From NCBI GenBank assembly GCA_021798655.1, contig JAJZFE010000276.1:1-7814 (forward strand): a DNA stretch of 7,814 nt, written 5' to 3'. The stretch is from Acidobacteriota bacterium. GTDB lineage: Bacteria; Acidobacteriota; Terriglobia; Terriglobales; Acidobacteriaceae. Both the position numbers and the translations under genes were made by a program. A model generated the notes under the pieces. The model searched no databases. It was not told where the DNA came from and saw only the letters and a list, made by a program, of their open reading frames with translations. Below, piece by piece: positions 6,552 to 7,814 of the stretch; the first letter of the stretch is position 1, and each line of letters begins with the position of its first letter.

Positions 6552-6714
6552 ATGGATTGAGGATACAGGGGCGACGGGAGACTGCGCGAGCGGGGGGCGG
6601 ATGCAGCTACTTCCGAGCGATCCACGGATGCGGAGGCAGGGTGGGTGCCTGATACGAGGAGCGTTGCACGGTTCAGCGAGATCTCGCAGACTGAGGTCGC
6701 GGTCGCTCCTGAGA
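6552..6714. other. Intergenic gap with a 12-bp perfect palindrome
   Basis: This 163-base gap separates the unrecognised 190-residue gene from the rhodanese gene. It should hold the rhodanese promoter. It contains the perfect palindrome GCGAGATCTCGC (6676-6687) and a direct duplication of GGTCGC (6695-6706). A minus-strand TATCCT (6565-6560) sits eight bases before the rhodanese ATG and could be a -10 box for a near-leaderless message, but no matching -35 is seen. No convincing gene or terminator was found. Confidence 0.4.
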
Positions 6715-7287
6715 TCAGAGTCGGAAGAGATTGCGGGCGCGATCCGGCCAGCTCGACGGAGGATTGGCATACCATTGCGGCGGCAGTGCAACGCTGAGTG
6801 GCCGATTTATCTTCAGGAACCGGCGTATGTAGAGATAGGTCTCATCGTCTTGTAGAAGTTCCGAAACTTTGGAGTTCGTGTACGCGTCGCTGATGATGTC
6901 ATCGAGCACCCGGCGAAGGTAGTCACTCATCAAGATTCGGGATACCCCGGACAGGGTTCCTTCCACTTCAATAGCTGCAGCGATTTCAAGTACGTTCATC
7001 AGGCGTTCGAGCCTGTCGCGCATGTTTCTTTCGAATATCGCCAGCTCTTCAGGAGTGTTGATGTCTCTATCCATATTGGACAATGCGGAGACGTAGTCGT
7101 TCCACATCCCACGAATCTCCGCGTTAAGCGGAATCATGGTGGCGACGGAGGCGTTCCTGTTTCCGCGGCGAAGAGTAAGGATTGCAACGACAATTGCGAT
7201 TGCACCAAACGCAAGCGACAAGAGAGCGATCTGATCCTCTCGGCTCCAGGGGTCGGGATGAACCGCCAGCACGCAGGAAAGGATCAT
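6715..7287 (-). CDS. Membrane-anchored protein of unknown function, second gene of a two-gene unit
   Basis: I do not recognise this 190-residue protein. One strong membrane helix lies at about 19-39 (IALLSLAFGAIAIVVAILTL), followed by the basic stretch RRGNRN. The likely topology therefore has a short outer N terminus and a cytoplasmic domain of about 150 residues. That domain looks mostly helical and charged, with a conserved-looking core NMRDRLERLMNVLEIAAAIE (88-107) and EGTLSGVSRILMSDYLRRVL (109-128). It ends in a Pro/Trp-rich tail (WYANPPSSWPDRARNLFRL). The layout resembles several DUF families of single-helix bacterial proteins, but I cannot assign one. The ATG overlaps the stop of the 70-residue gene as ATGA, indicating coupled translation. 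GC is near 42-52% in two 60-base lines counted here, against 80% in one line of the phosphodiesterase gene. Confidence 0.82.
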   Translation of the reverse strand: MILSCVLAVHPDPWSREDQIALLSLAFGAIAIVVAILTLRRGNRNASVATMIPLNAEIRGMWNDYVSALSNMDRDINTPEELAIFERNMRDRLERLMNVLEIAAAIEVEGTLSGVSRILMSDYLRRVLDDIISDAYTNSKVSELLQDDETYLYIRRFLKINRPLSVALPPQWYANPPSSWPDRARNLFRL

Positions 7288-7496
7288 TCCTGTTCTTGCG
7301 GCTCCGCGTCGGGAAGGTTTGCGGCCTCAATCTGCTGCTTCTTCAGCAGGAACGAAGCAGACGCCATTTGGAGTTGGAGCTTGGCAGAGGCGTTTCCAAA
7401 GGCTCTTGTTTGGGCCGCCAGAACCTCCTGGGCTGCTTTGGTCGATTGGCTATCCCCTACGCGCACCCGTAGGATTTTTGGTTGAGAGTCAGCCAT
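7284..7496 (-). CDS. Small soluble protein of unknown function, first gene of a two-gene unit
   Basis: A 70-residue protein I do not recognise. It has no signal or membrane segment. A short strand-like start (KILRVRVGD, 7-15) is followed by a long probable helix (about 18-60) rich in Ala, Gln and Leu, and an acidic end (DAEPQEQE). The start at 7496 is set by a near-ideal AAGGAGGT five bases upstream; a GTG further out at 7511 is in frame but lies ahead of that site. The stop overlaps the ATG of the membrane-anchored partner, so the two should be made together in related amounts. An adaptor, inhibitor or antitoxin-like role is possible on size and gene order alone, but nothing in the sequence proves one. 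Confidence 0.75.
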   Translation of the reverse strand: MADSQPKILRVRVGDSQSTKAAQEVLAAQTRAFGNASAKLQLQMASASFLLKKQQIEAANLPDAEPQEQE

Positions 7497-7500
7497 AGGA

Positions 7501-7508
7501 ACCTCCTT
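7501..7508 (-). promoter_or_regulatory. Strong ribosome-binding site for the 70-residue gene
   Basis: On the minus strand AAGGAGGT lies five bases before the ATG at 7496. It is the best Shine-Dalgarno match in the window and fixes the start. Confidence 0.85.
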
Positions 7509-7519
7509 CACGCAGCTTT

Positions 7520-7548
7520 ATTATGCCAGTCGATGTATGTCCGAGCAA
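7520..7548 (-). promoter_or_regulatory. Sigma-70-type promoter of the two-gene unit
   Basis: On the minus strand TTGCTC (7548-7543) and CATAAT (7525-7520) are separated by exactly 17 bases, and TGG directly before the -10 gives an extended -10 (TGn). The start point would fall near 7513, leaving a leader of about 17 bases with the strong ribosome-binding site. The -35 begins one base after the secA stop codon, so the unit appears to be independently transcribed. Confidence 0.65.
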
Positions 7549-7549
7549 T

Positions 7550-7814
7550 TTACGCGTTGGCTCCGTGGCACTTTTTGTACTTCTTGCCGGAGCCGCAGAA
7601 GCAGGGGTCGTTGCGGCCGATCTCGGAGCCGGTGCGGCGGGTGGCTGTGGCGGTGGCGGTGCCGCCGGCGTGGCGCGCGGCTTCCAGGTCGCGCTGCTTG
7701 CTGCGCTGGAACTCGCGTTCGAGCGCGTCGATGGTGGTCTTTGGGGAGGCCGTGGGGACCGGCGGCGGTGTGGGTGCGTTGTTGTAGCTGTTGACCGGGC
7801 CTGTGCCGGCGGAC
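7550..7814 (-). CDS. secA: Preprotein translocase ATPase SecA, C-terminal end (partial)
   Basis: Only the last 87 residues are in the window; the gene begins beyond the right edge. The tail reads as SecA: a Pro/Thr/Asn-rich linker, then the charged helix [25 protein letters not shown], an Ala/Thr repeat (TATATATRR), and the zinc-binding end [20 protein letters not shown]. The metal ligands are Cys71, Cys73, Cys82 and His83 of the visible part (CxC-x8-CH), the domain that binds zinc and, in proteobacteria, SecB. SecA is the cytoplasmic motor that drives unfolded proteins through SecYEG. The usual CPC is CFC here. A short SEC-C-motif protein would also carry this zinc finger, but the preceding helix and linker favour SecA. 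The stop is TAA at 7552-7550, and no terminator is seen after it. Confidence 0.88.
   Translation of the reverse strand, partial: SAGTGPVNSYNNAPTPPPVPTASPKTTIDALEREFQRSKQRDLEAARHAGGTATATATRRTGSEIGRNDPCFCGSGKKYKKCHGANA

Noticed and set aside
6421..6855. Plus-strand 144-codon frame across the rhodanese upstream gap
   Set aside because: It overlaps two supported minus-strand genes, has no ribosome-binding site and shows no protein-family features.

Overview
The window is a GC-rich bacterial chromosome segment. Most genes have strongly G/C-biased third codon positions. Short interspersed palindromes and a GGGAATGACAAA-type repeat resemble, from memory, those common in Acidobacteriota of the Terriglobia/Acidobacteriaceae group (Terriglobus, Granulicella, Edaphobacter). 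That assignment is an inference; nothing here is a formal taxonomic marker. Lipoproteins with lipoboxes and a Sec-exported phosphodiesterase fit a diderm bacterium.

Left arm, plus strand (11-3473): five closely spaced genes. The first three form a compact ABC importer of the glycine betaine/choline (OpuC/OsmF-like) type: ATPase, permease and substrate-binding lipoprotein, each overlapping the next by an ATGA junction. After 25 bases comes an unrecognised small lipoprotein, whose stop codon overlaps the start of a DinB-fold protein (TGATG). The ATPase gene ends inside a perfect palindromic element that supplies its last codons.

Convergence zone (3474-3590): a short perfect hairpin and three 21-base tandem units separate the plus-strand genes from everything on the right, which is on the minus strand.

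Right arm, minus strand (read right to left): the 3' end of secA with its zinc-binding tail. Immediately after its stop codon lies a well-formed promoter driving a two-gene unit, a 70-residue soluble protein and a 190-residue membrane-anchored protein, joined by an ATGA overlap. This pair is clearly lower in GC than its surroundings, and I recognise neither protein. Next come a single-domain rhodanese and a three-helix DUF202 membrane protein (22 bases apart), with a likely intrinsic terminator downstream. A large imperfect dyad element follows, then a secreted alkaline-phosphatase-superfamily phosphodiesterase (666 aa, GTG start).

Most of the window is ordinary housekeeping, transport and stress-related content. 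The parts most likely to hold something undescribed are the low-GC pair at 6715-7496 and the palindromic elements, one of which has become coding sequence. No rRNA, tRNA, CRISPR array, transposase or integrase was seen, and no stretch over 300 bases lacks a gene.
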